Assembly: GCF_042658685.1 (NCBI RefSeq)
Contig: NZ_JBHSQY010000031.1
Length of the DNA: 64,000 nt
Strand: one strand, 5' to 3'
Source: Macrococcoides bohemicum
GTDB taxonomy: Bacteria > Bacillota > Bacilli > Staphylococcales > Staphylococcaceae
The translations under genes were made by a program, and so were the position numbers. The number at the start of each line of letters is the position of its first letter. The stretch's first letter is position 1. This document shows, piece after piece, positions 43,802 to 52,950 of the stretch. The notes under the pieces were generated by a model. The model ran no database searches. It had not been told where the DNA came from and saw only the letters and a program-made list of their open reading frames with translations.

Positions 43802-43896
43802 ACATCCTCCCAATAGTAGTATGTCATAGGAAATATATAGATACTATAAATCTATTATACATTAATCGTGATGTACATATTGAATTATCAAACATC

Positions 43897-43926
43897 AAAA
43901 AAAGCCTGTGAATTCACAGGCTTTAA
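43897..43926 (-). terminator. Terminator after the catalase gene
   Basis: Perfect 10-bp stem AAGCCTGTGA / TCACAGGCTT with ATT at the tip and a run of seven T on the minus strand. Confidence 0.92.
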
Positions 43927-43976
43927 AAGTAACTTAATTAATCATTTTTATTTTTTCTTTCATTTTCAAATATTTA

Positions 43977-45977
43977 TTATAGTTTTCTATCCCAATGTCT
44001 TTGTACTACAAGCGCAACTAAATATTTATTTGCATCATCGCTCAATTCAACAATTCCTGGTTGTGCTACATCAACAGCAGTCTCTTCCATCGCTTTAGCA
44101 ACAGATGCATCATAACCGATTGTTTTAAAGTGACGGTTAGCTGCTTCAATGAAATCTTTCACTTGCGGTAATAACGGTGTTTTAACATCCAATACAATCA
44201 GACCGTCGAATAACGTAGAATGTACTGTATCAAATGTTTCAGACACTTTCAATTCACCTAATTTAAATGCTTTCTCGCTCACTAATTTATAATTAACTTT
44301 ATTGTCAGCAAGTGTTGTTAATAGTTTTTTGATTTTAGCTTCATCTGATTGTTCAGTTACTAATACTGCAACAGATAATGTATCTAATTTTTTAACTGTA
44401 TTTTCCATGCTTAATGCTGGAGATTTTTTATCTGACTTAACTTCTTCATCTGCAGTAGGTGCATCAACACCAATTTTTTCAGCAATTTGAGTCGCTAAGT
44501 CTTTATCTACTTTATTAATATTGGCAACCGCATTTTCTTTTACAAAGTCATGCTTACACTTACCTAATTCAAAAGCAAATCCATCTCTTAGATGTTCTTT
44601 TTCCGGTTGCGTTAAGCTATTATAGTATAATTTTGCTTGTGCATAATGTTCTTTAAAACTATCACTTCTTGCACGTACTTTATGCGCATCTATCTTCTCA
44701 TGATATGATTCAAATCCACCTTCTTCAACTGGTGTTGTATGTGGATTGTTATTATTGATCGCATTGTTATGGTAAGCAGTTTGTCCCTTATGCACAAACA
44801 TTTGATGCATACCATCACGTTGGTTGTTAGCAAACGGACATACTGGTCTGTTAATCGGTAACTGATGGAAATTCGGTCCACCTAAACGTGATAATTGCGT
44901 GTCAGTATATGAGAATAATCGCCCTTGTAATAATGGATCGTTACTAAAGTCAATTCCCGGTACAAGATGTCCAGGATGGAATGCAACTTGCTCTGTTTCT
45001 GCAAAGACATTATCTACATTGCGATTTAAAGTCATTTTACCAACGCGTTTTACTGGCACTTCTTCTTCTGGCCATAATTTCGTTGGGTCTAGTATATCGA
45101 AATCAAATTTAAATTCATCTTCTTCAGGTAAAATTTGAAGTCCTAGTTCCCACTCAGGATAATCACCTTTATCGATAGCTTCATATAAGTCTTCACGATT
45201 ATAATCTGAATTCTTACCCGCGATGATCTGCGCTTCATCCCAAACGAGTGAATGCGTGCCGAGTAATGGTTTCCAGTGAAATTTCACAAAGTGTGACTTT
45301 CCTTCTTTGTTGATTAAACGGAACGTATGCACTCCAAATCCTTCCATTGTGCGGAAGCTCTTTGGTAATCCACGATCACTCATGGTCCACATCGTCATAT
45401 GAGTTGACTCAGGGTTTTGTGCAAAGAAATCCCAGAACGTGTCGTGAGCAGTACCACCTTGAGGAATTTCATTATGTGGTTCTGGTTTTATTGCGTGTAC
45501 TAAGTCCGGGAATTTAATTGCATCTTGAATAAAGAATACAGGAATATTGTTACCTACTAAATCATAATTACCTTCTTCAGTATAGAATTTAGTCGCAAAT
45601 CCACGTGCATCACGTACTGTATCATTTGATCCTTTTGAACCTTGTACAGTAGAGAAACGTACAAATACAGGTGTCTTTTTAGTTGTATCTGTTAAAAACT
45701 TCGCTTTTGTATATTCACTTAAATCTTCATATAATTCAAATTCTCCATGTGCTCCATAACCACGTGCATGCACAATTCTTTCAGGAATTCTTTCGTGGTC
45801 AAAATGCGTCATTTTTTCTCTGAAATGAAAGTCTTCTAATAAGGTTGGTCCACGTTCTCCAGCTTTAAGAGAAAATTCATCCTCAGCCATTTTTAAACCT
45901 TGGTTTGTCGTTAACGGTGTATCTTCAGAATGGTCTCTACGAAATGCTTCCAACTGCTTATCTTTTTCATTAGTCAT
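43977..45977 (-). CDS. katE: Large-subunit (HPII/KatE-type) catalase
   Basis: 666 residues, against ~505 for the usual staphylococcal KatA. The catalase core is complete: distal His in RIVHARGYGAHGEFE, distal Asn in LVGNNIPVFFIQDAIKFPD, and the proximal haem Tyr in RLFSYTDTQLSRLGGPNFHQLPINRP. The extra ~150 C-terminal residues form a flavodoxin/GATase-like domain (LDTLSVAVLVTEQSDEAKIKKLL, FDGLIVLDVKTPLLPQVKDFIEA), which marks clade-2 enzymes such as E. coli HPII and Bacillus KatE. It destroys hydrogen peroxide in the cytoplasm. AGGAGG precedes the ATG and a sigma-B-like promoter lies 40-64 bp upstream. Confidence 0.95.
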   Translation of the reverse strand: MTNEKDKQLEAFRRDHSEDTPLTTNQGLKMAEDEFSLKAGERGPTLLEDFHFREKMTHFDHERIPERIVHARGYGAHGEFELYEDLSEYTKAKFLTDTTKKTPVFVRFSTVQGSKGSNDTVRDARGFATKFYTEEGNYDLVGNNIPVFFIQDAIKFPDLVHAIKPEPHNEIPQGGTAHDTFWDFFAQNPESTHMTMWTMSDRGLPKSFRTMEGFGVHTFRLINKEGKSHFVKFHWKPLLGTHSLVWDEAQIIAGKNSDYNREDLYEAIDKGDYPEWELGLQILPEEDEFKFDFDILDPTKLWPEEEVPVKRVGKMTLNRNVDNVFAETEQVAFHPGHLVPGIDFSNDPLLQGRLFSYTDTQLSRLGGPNFHQLPINRPVCPFANNQRDGMHQMFVHKGQTAYHNNAINNNNPHTTPVEEGGFESYHEKIDAHKVRARSDSFKEHYAQAKLYYNSLTQPEKEHLRDGFAFELGKCKHDFVKENAVANINKVDKDLATQIAEKIGVDAPTADEEVKSDKKSPALSMENTVKKLDTLSVAVLVTEQSDEAKIKKLLTTLADNKVNYKLVSEKAFKLGELKVSETFDTVHSTLFDGLIVLDVKTPLLPQVKDFIEAANRHFKTIGYDASVAKAMEETAVDVAQPGIVELSDDANKYLVALVVQRHWDRKL

Positions 45978-46016
45978 TGTAGTGCCTCCTATATTATATT
46001 TACATACAAATTACTT

Positions 46017-46041
46017 ATTCCCATTTCAAATAAACAGAAAC
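46017..46041 (-). promoter_or_regulatory. Candidate sigma-B promoter of the catalase gene
   Basis: Minus strand GTTTCT (46036-46041), 13-bp spacer, GGGAAT (46017-46022), close to GTTTAA-N12-15-GGGTAT. Bacillus katE is a classical sigma-B gene, which supports the assignment. Confidence 0.55.
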
Positions 46042-46088
46042 ATTGTACACTTTATATATATAAATAAAAAAATAAAAAATTGCATTTT

Positions 46089-46105
46089 AATTGTAGAATA
46101 CAATT
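46089..46105. promoter_or_regulatory. Palindrome upstream of the catalase gene
   Basis: AATTGTAGAATACAATT: perfect 7-bp arms around GAA, about 115 bp upstream of the start codon. It does not match the PerR box. It may bind an unknown regulator. Confidence 0.4.
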
Positions 46106-46167
46106 CCTATCTCATTTTCAAAATCTCTTTATATTTTTTTATTTAATTTTTTAATATTTTTATATAA

Positions 46168-46206
46168 AAAACCGTCCATTTTAGCTTGAGCTAAAACGAA
46201 CGGTTT
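46168..46206 (-). terminator. Terminator after the APC permease
   Basis: Long stem AACCGTTCGTTTTAGCT / AGCTAAAATGGACGGTT (one mismatch) with T tract on the minus strand, 28 bp after the permease stop. Confidence 0.92.
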
Positions 46207-46233
46207 GAAAATATATTAATTTGCTGTTCTTAA

Positions 46234-47628
46234 TTATTTATCTAAGAAGTTACGACCTTCATCTAATTTTTGGAATCCTCTTAAGAAGTATACACCTGCC
46301 ATAGCTGATAAGAAGATAATACCAATAATAACTGATACACGTGTTTCATCATTAATTAACATTCCGATTAATACCATTACTAAGAAAGCAATTGTTATAT
46401 AGTTCGAGAATGGCGCGAAAGGCATTTTAAATGGATGATTTTCAGCTAAATCAGGTCTTTGTTTTCTGTATTGTAAATGACTGAATAAAATCATAAACCA
46501 TGGAATCATACCTGGCAGGATAGATGCACTATAAACATATACGAATATATTTGCTGCGCCATCAATATACATTGGTAATACTACATTTAAAATCACGCCA
46601 ATGAAGATACCGATCGAAATCGTAAGCACAGCATAAACTGGTACACCATTTTTCATAACTTTCGCAAATGCATGCGGCATTTTACCTTCATTTGCTAATG
46701 TGTAGATCATACGGCTTGAACTGAAAATACCTGAGTTACAACCAGACATTGCTGCTGTAATCACTACGAAGTTAATAATTGCTGCTGCAGCTGTGATACC
46801 AACTTTAGCAAATGTCGCTACGAACGGGCTACCTACGTTACCTAATTCATCCCATGGATAAACAGTTACGATAACAAAGATTGCACCAATGTAGAAGATT
46901 AAAATACGCCAAATAATACCATTGACTGCTTTTACTACGTTTTTCTGTGGATCTTTCGTTTCACCTGCAGTAATACCGATTAATTCTACCCCTTGGTAAG
47001 AACCTACTACCATTGAAAGTGCAAAGAAGAATCCTACGATACCTTTAGGGAAGAATCCACCATGTTCCGTTAAGTTACCAAATCCAATAGGATTACCATT
47101 GTTACCAAATCCAAATAATATAATACCTAAACCGGCTACAATCATTAAAACAATTGTTACAATCTTAATCATTGCAAACCAGAATTCGAATTCTCCGAAT
47201 GCTTTAACTGAAGCCATATTCGCTAATGCTAAAGTCACAATTACGATAATACCTGGAATCCAGGTAGGTAAATCCGGCCACCAATATTGCATATATTGTC
47301 CAACAGCGATTACTTCACTCATACCAACTACAACCCACTGGAATATATTTGCCCATGCTGTAACATAACCAAACACCGGGTGTAAGTATGTTGAAGCATA
47401 ATCAGCAAATGATCCTGTTGTAGGGAATAAGTAAACTAATTCCCCCATCGCACGCATTACTAAAAATAAAAATAATCCAGCAACTAAATAAGCTAAAATT
47501 GCTGACGGTCCTGTCCATTTAATCGTACTTGATGCACCCATGAATAAACCTACCCCAATGGTACCACCTAATGCGATCATTTGGACTTGTCTTGAACTAA
47601 GACCCCTCTTTAAATGATTGTCTTCCAT
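46234..47628 (-). CDS. Amino acid permease, APC superfamily (AAT family)
   Basis: 464 residues with twelve helices. The N-terminus LKRGLSSRQVQMIALGGTIGVGLFMGASSTI is the AAT-family opening, and ITAGETKDPQKNVVKAVNGIIWRILIFYIG and AAMSGCNSGIFSSSRMIYTLANEG are conserved later blocks. Relatives import amino acids such as D-alanine/D-serine/glycine (AapA), lysine or GABA with protons; the substrate cannot be fixed here. A 37-bp perfect palindrome overlaps its likely promoter, which suggests specific repression. Confidence 0.9.
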   Translation of the reverse strand: MEDNHLKRGLSSRQVQMIALGGTIGVGLFMGASSTIKWTGPSAILAYLVAGLFLFLVMRAMGELVYLFPTTGSFADYASTYLHPVFGYVTAWANIFQWVVVGMSEVIAVGQYMQYWWPDLPTWIPGIIVIVTLALANMASVKAFGEFEFWFAMIKIVTIVLMIVAGLGIILFGFGNNGNPIGFGNLTEHGGFFPKGIVGFFFALSMVVGSYQGVELIGITAGETKDPQKNVVKAVNGIIWRILIFYIGAIFVIVTVYPWDELGNVGSPFVATFAKVGITAAAAIINFVVITAAMSGCNSGIFSSSRMIYTLANEGKMPHAFAKVMKNGVPVYAVLTISIGIFIGVILNVVLPMYIDGAANIFVYVYSASILPGMIPWFMILFSHLQYRKQRPDLAENHPFKMPFAPFSNYITIAFLVMVLIGMLINDETRVSVIIGIIFLSAMAGVYFLRGFQKLDEGRNFLDK

Positions 47629-47670
47629 TTTTTCTATCCCCTTTTGTTTTTTAAATATAAAAACATTCTT

Positions 47671-47707
47671 TACTATTCTGAAATTATACTATAATTTCAG
47701 AATAGTA
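47671..47707. promoter_or_regulatory. 37-bp perfect palindrome in the APC permease promoter
   Basis: Two 18-bp arms without mismatch around one central C: 47671-47688 (TACTATTCTGAAATTATA) and 47690-47707. A TATAAT -10-like element lies inside the palindrome about 60 bp upstream of the start codon. No T run follows, so it looks like an operator rather than a terminator. Its half TTCTGAAAT has a faint likeness to CodY motifs. Confidence 0.7.
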
Positions 47708-47743
47708 GAAGTATTATTTATAAACTTTAGGAGAACATGAAAA

Positions 47744-47769
47744 GGGTGCAAGGAAAAACCCTTACACCC
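47744..47769 (-). terminator. Terminator after yneR
   Basis: Minus strand stem GGGTG-AAGG / CCTT-CACCC with one internal mismatch pair and a GTTTTT-type loop, followed by TTTTC. Confidence 0.7.
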
Positions 47770-47827
47770 ACGTGCTTTAACGCTTTAAACTTTTTAAAAA
47801 AATTATTTTTAAATAGATTATTTCCTT

Positions 47828-48121
47828 TTATTTTTTATAATCGTAAGCAACTTCTTGTAATTTTTCATCATATTCAATATATAAATCGTAATCTTTGAAA
47901 AACCACTCATCCATTTCGTTAACGTAGAAAATAATGCCATCTGCTTCAATTTTTGCAATTGCTTTATCATAATCCGGATCTACTGTAAATGCTAAAGAGT
48001 GACTCTCCTGAATCTTGCTTGATCCATAAATTTTCGCAAAGAATTTAACTGCCTGCCCCGCTTCTAAACCAACCTCGTCTTTGAACCATTGCAATGCTTT
48101 ATCTGAAATATAAATATTCAT
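47828..48121 (-). CDS. yneR: HesB/IscA-like protein without cysteines, YneR
   Basis: 97 residues. The pattern MNIYISDKALQWFKDEVGLEAGQAVKFFAKIYG, HSLAFTVD and a late EWFFKDYDLYIEYDEKLQEV is that of the YneR/HesB-like group, which keeps the fold of iron-sulfur carriers but here has no Cys at all, so it is not an iron-sulfur scaffold. Role unknown. Own terminator; monocistronic. Confidence 0.88.
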   Translation of the reverse strand: MNIYISDKALQWFKDEVGLEAGQAVKFFAKIYGSSKIQESHSLAFTVDPDYDKAIAKIEADGIIFYVNEMDEWFFKDYDLYIEYDEKLQEVAYDYKK

Positions 48122-48208
48122 ATCGTACCTCCCATATTAAGTCTTTCTGAAGAAATTATATCATCTGACTCATATGAAAGTCTTAAATTAAGTTTTCATA
48201 TAAAATGA

Positions 48209-49279
48209 TCAATATGTTAGCGCAACCTCTTTACCCTTCAATACACGCATTACACCTTCGTATAAAGCGAGCAACTCTTCTTCACCTGGCATTACTTTAA
48301 CTTCAGAAATCCACTCAACGTGTGATTTTATGTTATCAACAACATACTGGGAATGACTCACGCCACCTGTTAAAATGATATAATCTACATCACCTTTCAA
48401 TACAGCTGCCATTTCAGCAATACCTTTAGCAATCTGATAACACATACCATCAAAATAAAGCTTTACTTCATCATCTCCGTTTAGAGCTTTTTGTTCAATC
48501 GTTTGAATATCAATTTCACCTAAATAAGACTTCATACCACCTTCTCCAGCTAATATTGATTTCACTTGTGAAATATTTAACTGTTCTTCAATAATGAGCT
48601 TCGCAAAATTTATTAACGGGAGTTGACCGGTACGTTCCGGTGAATAAGGTCCTTCGCCATCAAATGCATTGACGCAATCAATAACACGCCCTGACTGATG
48701 TGCACCAATGGAAATACCTCCACCGATATGGGTAACAATCACATTAGCATCAAAATAATCCATGCCTTCTTCGGCTAACACCTTACGTGCCACAGCTTTT
48801 TGATTTAGTGCGTGAAATACACTACGACGTTCGATACCTTTAAATCCTGAAATGCGTGCGAGATCTTCAAATTCATCAACTACAACCGGATCTACTGTAT
48901 ATGCTTTCACACCGTAATCACGCGCAATATCATTAGCGATGATTGCACCTAAATTTGAAGCATGCATGCCATATGTACCAGAGCGAAGATCATTTACCAT
49001 CTCTTCATTCACTATGTACGTGCCTCCAACTATTGACTTCATCAGTCCACCACGGGCAACAACTGCTGCTAAATCTCCTGGATAAATATTATGAGACTCT
49101 AAGAAAGTACGTAAACGCTCTTCTCGCATCTCAATTTGATCCATTACAGTATCATACTTTCCAATCTCATCAACAGTATATCTAAAGATACTTTCGTCTA
49201 CACAATTATCACTACAATATAGAGCAACCTTACTAGAAGTTGAACCTGGATTAATAACTAATATGTATTTTCCGTCCAT
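48209..49279 (-). CDS. buk: Butyrate kinase
   Basis: 356 residues of the acetokinase/ASKHA family. It has the phosphate-1 motif ILVINPGSTSSKVALY, VVARGGLMKSIVGGTY, ADDPVV-type segment VDPVVVDEF, NVIVTHIGGGISIGAH and DYIILTGGVSHS. It makes ATP and butyrate (or a branched-chain acid) from the acyl phosphate. It overlaps ptb by 1 bp, giving the standard ptb-buk pair. Butyrate versus branched-chain use is not decided because no bkd genes are in the window. Confidence 0.95.
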   Translation of the reverse strand: MDGKYILVINPGSTSSKVALYCSDNCVDESIFRYTVDEIGKYDTVMDQIEMREERLRTFLESHNIYPGDLAAVVARGGLMKSIVGGTYIVNEEMVNDLRSGTYGMHASNLGAIIANDIARDYGVKAYTVDPVVVDEFEDLARISGFKGIERRSVFHALNQKAVARKVLAEEGMDYFDANVIVTHIGGGISIGAHQSGRVIDCVNAFDGEGPYSPERTGQLPLINFAKLIIEEQLNISQVKSILAGEGGMKSYLGEIDIQTIEQKALNGDDEVKLYFDGMCYQIAKGIAEMAAVLKGDVDYIILTGGVSHSQYVVDNIKSHVEWISEVKVMPGEEELLALYEGVMRVLKGKEVALTY

Positions 49280-50112
49280 TATAAGTCCCTCACTTGTCGC
49301 ACTGCAAAGTCTAGAGCGTACATTTTACTTTCTGTAGAATCACTGCGTGAAGTAAGAACGATCGGGACTTTTGCCCCCACAATTGTCCCTCCAATTACAG
49401 CATTCCCTATTACTGAGAAAGCTTTATATATTACATTACCAACATCAATTGTAGGTACTACTAAGATATCTGCATCTCCTTGAATAACCCCGTCATACCC
49501 TTTATGATCTGCAGCTTCCTTAGAAGTAGCTAAATCAAAAGAAATAGGACCAGCTACAAGTGCATTTTCACTACCTTTAAATAATGAAACGACCTCACTT
49601 GCTAATACTGAAGATGGCATCTTCGGATTAAATGTCTCTGCAGAACTAATCATAGCCACTTTAGGTTGCGAAATACCTATGCGATGCGCTACATCAATGG
49701 CATTATCAGCAATTTGCTTTAACTGTTCAGAAGTTGGTGTGATATTCATTGCAGCATCCGTTAATAATAACTGCCTGTTATTTCCCGGTAAATCAACAAG
49801 CGCCACATGAGATAACACGGATTGACCGCAAAGATTATATTCTTTTTGAAGTACTTCTTTTAATAGCGTACGCGTTTGAACCATCCCCTTCATAAGCACT
49901 TGGGCATCTCCAGTTGCCGCCATTTCTACAGCACGTTTAACAGAATCTCCCTCTGTTTCACATTGCTCATACACCCATACATCATTTGAATCAATATTCT
50001 CTTCTGTATCAAATACGAAAAAAGATACAACATCTTTATATAATTGTTTCGCTTTTGTTATCACTTCTAATATCTCTGGCCTTGAACCACCAGGAATAGC
50101 TACCTTAATCAT
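49279..50112 (-). CDS. ptb: Phosphate butyryltransferase
   Basis: 277 residues, PTA/PTB family: GSRPEILEVITKAKQL, MKGMVQTRTLLKEVLQKEYNL, LLLTDAAMNITPTSEQLKQIADNAI, LVAGPISFDLATSKEAA and GDADILVVPTIDVGNVIYKAF. It converts butyryl- (or isobutyryl/isovaleryl-) CoA and phosphate to the acyl phosphate for Buk. First gene of the two-gene operon. Confidence 0.95.
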   Translation of the reverse strand: MIKVAIPGGSRPEILEVITKAKQLYKDVVSFFVFDTEENIDSNDVWVYEQCETEGDSVKRAVEMAATGDAQVLMKGMVQTRTLLKEVLQKEYNLCGQSVLSHVALVDLPGNNRQLLLTDAAMNITPTSEQLKQIADNAIDVAHRIGISQPKVAMISSAETFNPKMPSSVLASEVVSLFKGSENALVAGPISFDLATSKEAADHKGYDGVIQGDADILVVPTIDVGNVIYKAFSVIGNAVIGGTIVGAKVPIVLTSRSDSTESKMYALDFAVRQVRDL

Positions 50113-50451
50113 CTATATTCCTTCTTTCTGATTATAACCTAGTACTAAGACTAGATAATATTTTTGTTCGATAGTATTTTCTCACATTCGAAAATAGATG
50201 TAAAGGAAACATACAATGGTAGTTCTATGTAAAATACAACTTAATTAATTTTAATGTTCATGGATCTTCTTTTATAATGTTTAATTTACATAATAAAAAA
50301 TATGAATGAAGACGATTATTTAAATATTTAACAAAAATTTATACACAAAATTTTCATATTTCTGACCTATTATTTTCACAATCTTGTGATTTTATTATAT
50401 GTACTTTATGCTAATATTTATTTTAACTTGTGAAAATATGGAGGAAAGTTT
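50113..50451. other. Divergent intergenic spacer, 339 bp
   Basis: Very AT-rich spacer between ptb (left) and the PepSY protein gene (right). A plausible rightward promoter is TTGTGA (50384-50389), 17 bp, TATGCT (50407-50412). I see no small gene, riboswitch or clear operator in the rest. Confidence 0.5.
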
Positions 50452-51753
50452 GTGAAAAAGTATTTTAATAATGTGTTTTGGAGATGGCATTTCTATGCAG
50501 CGATTTTCATTACACCGCTACTCATTACATTAAGTATTTCAGGCATCATGTATTTATTCTATCCAGAAGTAGAAAACAAATTAAATCACGATCTGTTGTT
50601 TGAACAAACGAATAAGCCAGAACAATCGCTTAATGATGGTATCAGTGACATACTAAGTAGTCATCCTGGGTATCATGTTATGAAGATTAGTTTCCTAAAA
50701 GGCGATTACAACACACGTGTATCCATAATGGGACCTGATGATGCTTCTAAAGTTGTCTATCTAGATCATCATAACCAAGTAAAAGGTGAAATAGAACCTT
50801 CTAAATTATTTTCAAATTTCTCACGTGAAATGCACTCAAATCTATTAACTGGTAATACCTTTATTAATTATTTAGTGGAGCTTGCGAGTTGCTGGGCAAT
50901 ATTCCTGATTATTACAGGATTGTTCATGACTTTCTTCCGTAAATATATTACAAACAGTGCTTCAAAAATCAAACGTAAAAATCAAGCGAAATTCCACGCA
51001 ATGCTCGGTACAGTTTTAAGTATTCCGTTATTACTGATTGTGTTAACTGGATTACCCTGGTCAGGATTTATGGGTGCAAAAATTTATGACTTTGCAGTCA
51101 ATCATTCATTTGTCGGTTACCCTGAATCCGTAAAGTCGCCACCGGTATCTAATAACGAAATTGCATGGGCAACCCGTGGTGAACATACAAATTCAAAATC
51201 TCATGATGGCCACAGACTACCGATTACCCATATTAATATGATTGCGCAAGAGGAAGGATTTAAGAAGCCATATAGTATCACTGTACCGATGGATGATAAG
51301 GGGACCTATGTATTATCTAAAGCTGCTGGAACAGGTGTGACTGGTCTAGATGCAAATCCACTAGAAGAACGCACTATTCATCTTGATCAATATTCTGGAA
51401 TGAAACTTGCGATTTACGACTTTAATGACTATGGCATACTTGCGAAGTTTATAGCAGTCGGTATCCCACTTCATGAAGGGAATTTATTTGGGCTAGCTAA
51501 TAAAGTAATCAACTTATTATTTATTGTTGGTTTACTCACATTAACTTTCTTTGGTATTAAGATTTATTTTATGCGCAAACAAAAAGGTAAACTATCAACA
51601 CCCATGGCACAGCCTTATATGAAATATACTTGGTTTTTCGCAATATTACTTATTCTAATGGGAATATTAATGCCTCTATTTGGCGTCTCACTCCTAATCA
51701 TTACATTTATCGAACTCATTTTATTGATGCGCAACAAGAAATATGCGATATAA
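50452..51753 (+). CDS. PepSY-associated TM-helix membrane protein
   Basis: 433 residues starting at GTG behind GGAGGAAAG. It has four or five membrane helices: WRWHFYAAIFITPLLITLSISGIMYLF at 10-36, a helix at about 140-165, FHAMLGTVLSIPLLLIVLTGLPWSGFMG at about 180-207, one near 345-365 and paired C-terminal helices. Two soluble PepSY-like ectodomains lie between. The WRWHFYAG opening and LTGLPWSGFMG are typical of PF03929 proteins, some of which are iron-siderophore reductases. Function is not established here. A terminator follows 15 bp after the stop. Confidence 0.88.
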   Translation: MKKYFNNVFWRWHFYAAIFITPLLITLSISGIMYLFYPEVENKLNHDLLFEQTNKPEQSLNDGISDILSSHPGYHVMKISFLKGDYNTRVSIMGPDDASKVVYLDHHNQVKGEIEPSKLFSNFSREMHSNLLTGNTFINYLVELASCWAIFLIITGLFMTFFRKYITNSASKIKRKNQAKFHAMLGTVLSIPLLLIVLTGLPWSGFMGAKIYDFAVNHSFVGYPESVKSPPVSNNEIAWATRGEHTNSKSHDGHRLPITHINMIAQEEGFKKPYSITVPMDDKGTYVLSKAAGTGVTGLDANPLEERTIHLDQYSGMKLAIYDFNDYGILAKFIAVGIPLHEGNLFGLANKVINLLFIVGLLTLTFFGIKIYFMRKQKGKLSTPMAQPYMKYTWFFAILLILMGILMPLFGVSLLIITFIELILLMRNKKYAI

Positions 51754-51767
51754 AATAAAACTCATCA

Positions 51768-51797
51768 AGTAGCTGGATAATTCCAGCTACTTTTTTA
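51768..51797 (+). terminator. Terminator after the PepSY membrane protein gene
   Basis: Perfect stem AGTAGCTGG / CCAGCTACT with ATAATT loop and T run. Confidence 0.93.
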
Positions 51798-51875
51798 ATT
51801 TTCAAACAATTGTGATTGTGTGACATCATTTATTCATGTAAGATAAGTCATAATATATTGTACGGAGCTGATTGT

Positions 51876-52580
51876 ATGGATCAAAACAGACATAAACTCG
51901 CATTAAAGGTTGCATTTCCACCTACTATCCCAATCTTAACTGGATTTATCTTTCTCGGAATGACTTTCGGTATATATATGCATTCTTTAGGACATCCAAT
52001 ATGGATGGCTGTTCTTATGAGTGCTTGTATTTTCGCTGGTTCTATGGAATTTGTAGCAGCAACGATGCTGATTGGTATCTTTAATCCGTTTAGTGCTTTT
52101 ATACTTGCACTTATGATCAACGCACGACATCTATTTTACGGGATTGCAATGCTTGAACGATTTAAAGGTACCGGGAGAAAGAAATGGTATTTAATATTTG
52201 GTATGTGTGATGAAACATTCGTAATCAATCAAACAATATCCATTCCTAAAAATGTCGACAAAGGATTAGTTATGACGTATGTTACGTTATTCAATCATTT
52301 ATACTGGGTAACTGGTTCCTTTCTAGGAAGTATTATTGGGGGCTTTATTACAGTTGATTTGGAAGGTTTAGAATTTGTAATGGCAGCACTCTTTTTAATT
52401 ATTTTTCTTGAACAATGGTACAAAGGTGGAAGACGCTTTTCAACACTAGGCATAATCATTTCAATTGTCTGTCTATTAATATTTGGTACGTCTTACTTTG
52501 TACTACCTACAATGCTAATTATGCTAATCATTTTCATTGTCTTTAAACGTCCTTTGACGAGAGTTGGTGAGCGCATATGA
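51876..52580 (+). CDS. azlC: Branched-chain amino acid exporter subunit AzlC
   Basis: 234 residues from ATG 51876 behind CGGAGC; an upstream in-frame start at 51816 lacks a ribosome site. Membrane protein with AzlC signatures: GFIFLGMTFGIYMHSLG, ACIFAGSMEFVAATMLI, NARHLFYGIAMLERF and FGMCDETFVIN. With AzlD it exports branched-chain amino acids or analogues. It overlaps azlD by 4 bp. Confidence 0.94.
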   Translation: MDQNRHKLALKVAFPPTIPILTGFIFLGMTFGIYMHSLGHPIWMAVLMSACIFAGSMEFVAATMLIGIFNPFSAFILALMINARHLFYGIAMLERFKGTGRKKWYLIFGMCDETFVINQTISIPKNVDKGLVMTYVTLFNHLYWVTGSFLGSIIGGFITVDLEGLEFVMAALFLIIFLEQWYKGGRRFSTLGIIISIVCLLIFGTSYFVLPTMLIMLIIFIVFKRPLTRVGERI

Positions 52581-52900
52581 CAATAGCAGAACAGCTGATT
52601 ATTATCTTTTCTGTTACAATCGCTACAATGTTAACCCGCTTCTTACCTTTCATCATATTTAAAGACGATAAACCATTACCTGAGCTTATTGAATATTTAG
52701 GTCGTGTATTACCTCCCGCTGTATTTGGATTACTTGTAGTATATGCATTAAAGGATATTAAATGGAGTTTACCTTCTGCCAATATTCCCGCAATACTTTC
52801 GATAACTTTGATTATCGTATTACATTCATGGAAACGTAATATGCTTTTATCTATCGCTGTAGGGACGTTATACTATATGTTACTTATTCGATTAATCTAA
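52577..52900 (+). CDS. azlD: Branched-chain amino acid exporter subunit AzlD
   Basis: 107 residues, four hydrophobic segments, AzlD pattern ATMLTRFLPFIIF near residue 16, LIEYLGRVLPPAVFGLLVVYAL, and a C-terminal helix rich in Leu. It is the small partner of AzlC; ATGA overlap indicates translational coupling. A bidirectional terminator follows. Confidence 0.94.
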   Translation: MTIAEQLIIIFSVTIATMLTRFLPFIIFKDDKPLPELIEYLGRVLPPAVFGLLVVYALKDIKWSLPSANIPAILSITLIIVLHSWKRNMLLSIAVGTLYYMLLIRLI

Positions 52901-52901
52901 A

Positions 52902-52941
52902 CAGAAAAAGCTACAATTCTTATCGAATTGTAGCTTTTTCT
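52902..52941. terminator. Bidirectional terminator between azlD and PepSY lipoprotein
   Basis: Perfect 17-bp stem AGAAAAAGCTACAATTC / GAATTGTAGCTTTTTCT with a TTATC loop between convergent genes. Confidence 0.96.
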
Positions 52942-52950
52942 ATATTATGA

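Noticed and set aside
46089..46105. PerR box for the catalase gene
   Set aside because: The palindrome AATTGTAGAATACAATT does not fit TTATAATTATTATAA in any register; kept only as an unassigned site.
50113..50451. Small gene or riboswitch in the ptb-PepSY spacer
   Set aside because: Only a promoter-like pair is visible; short frames have no ribosome site.
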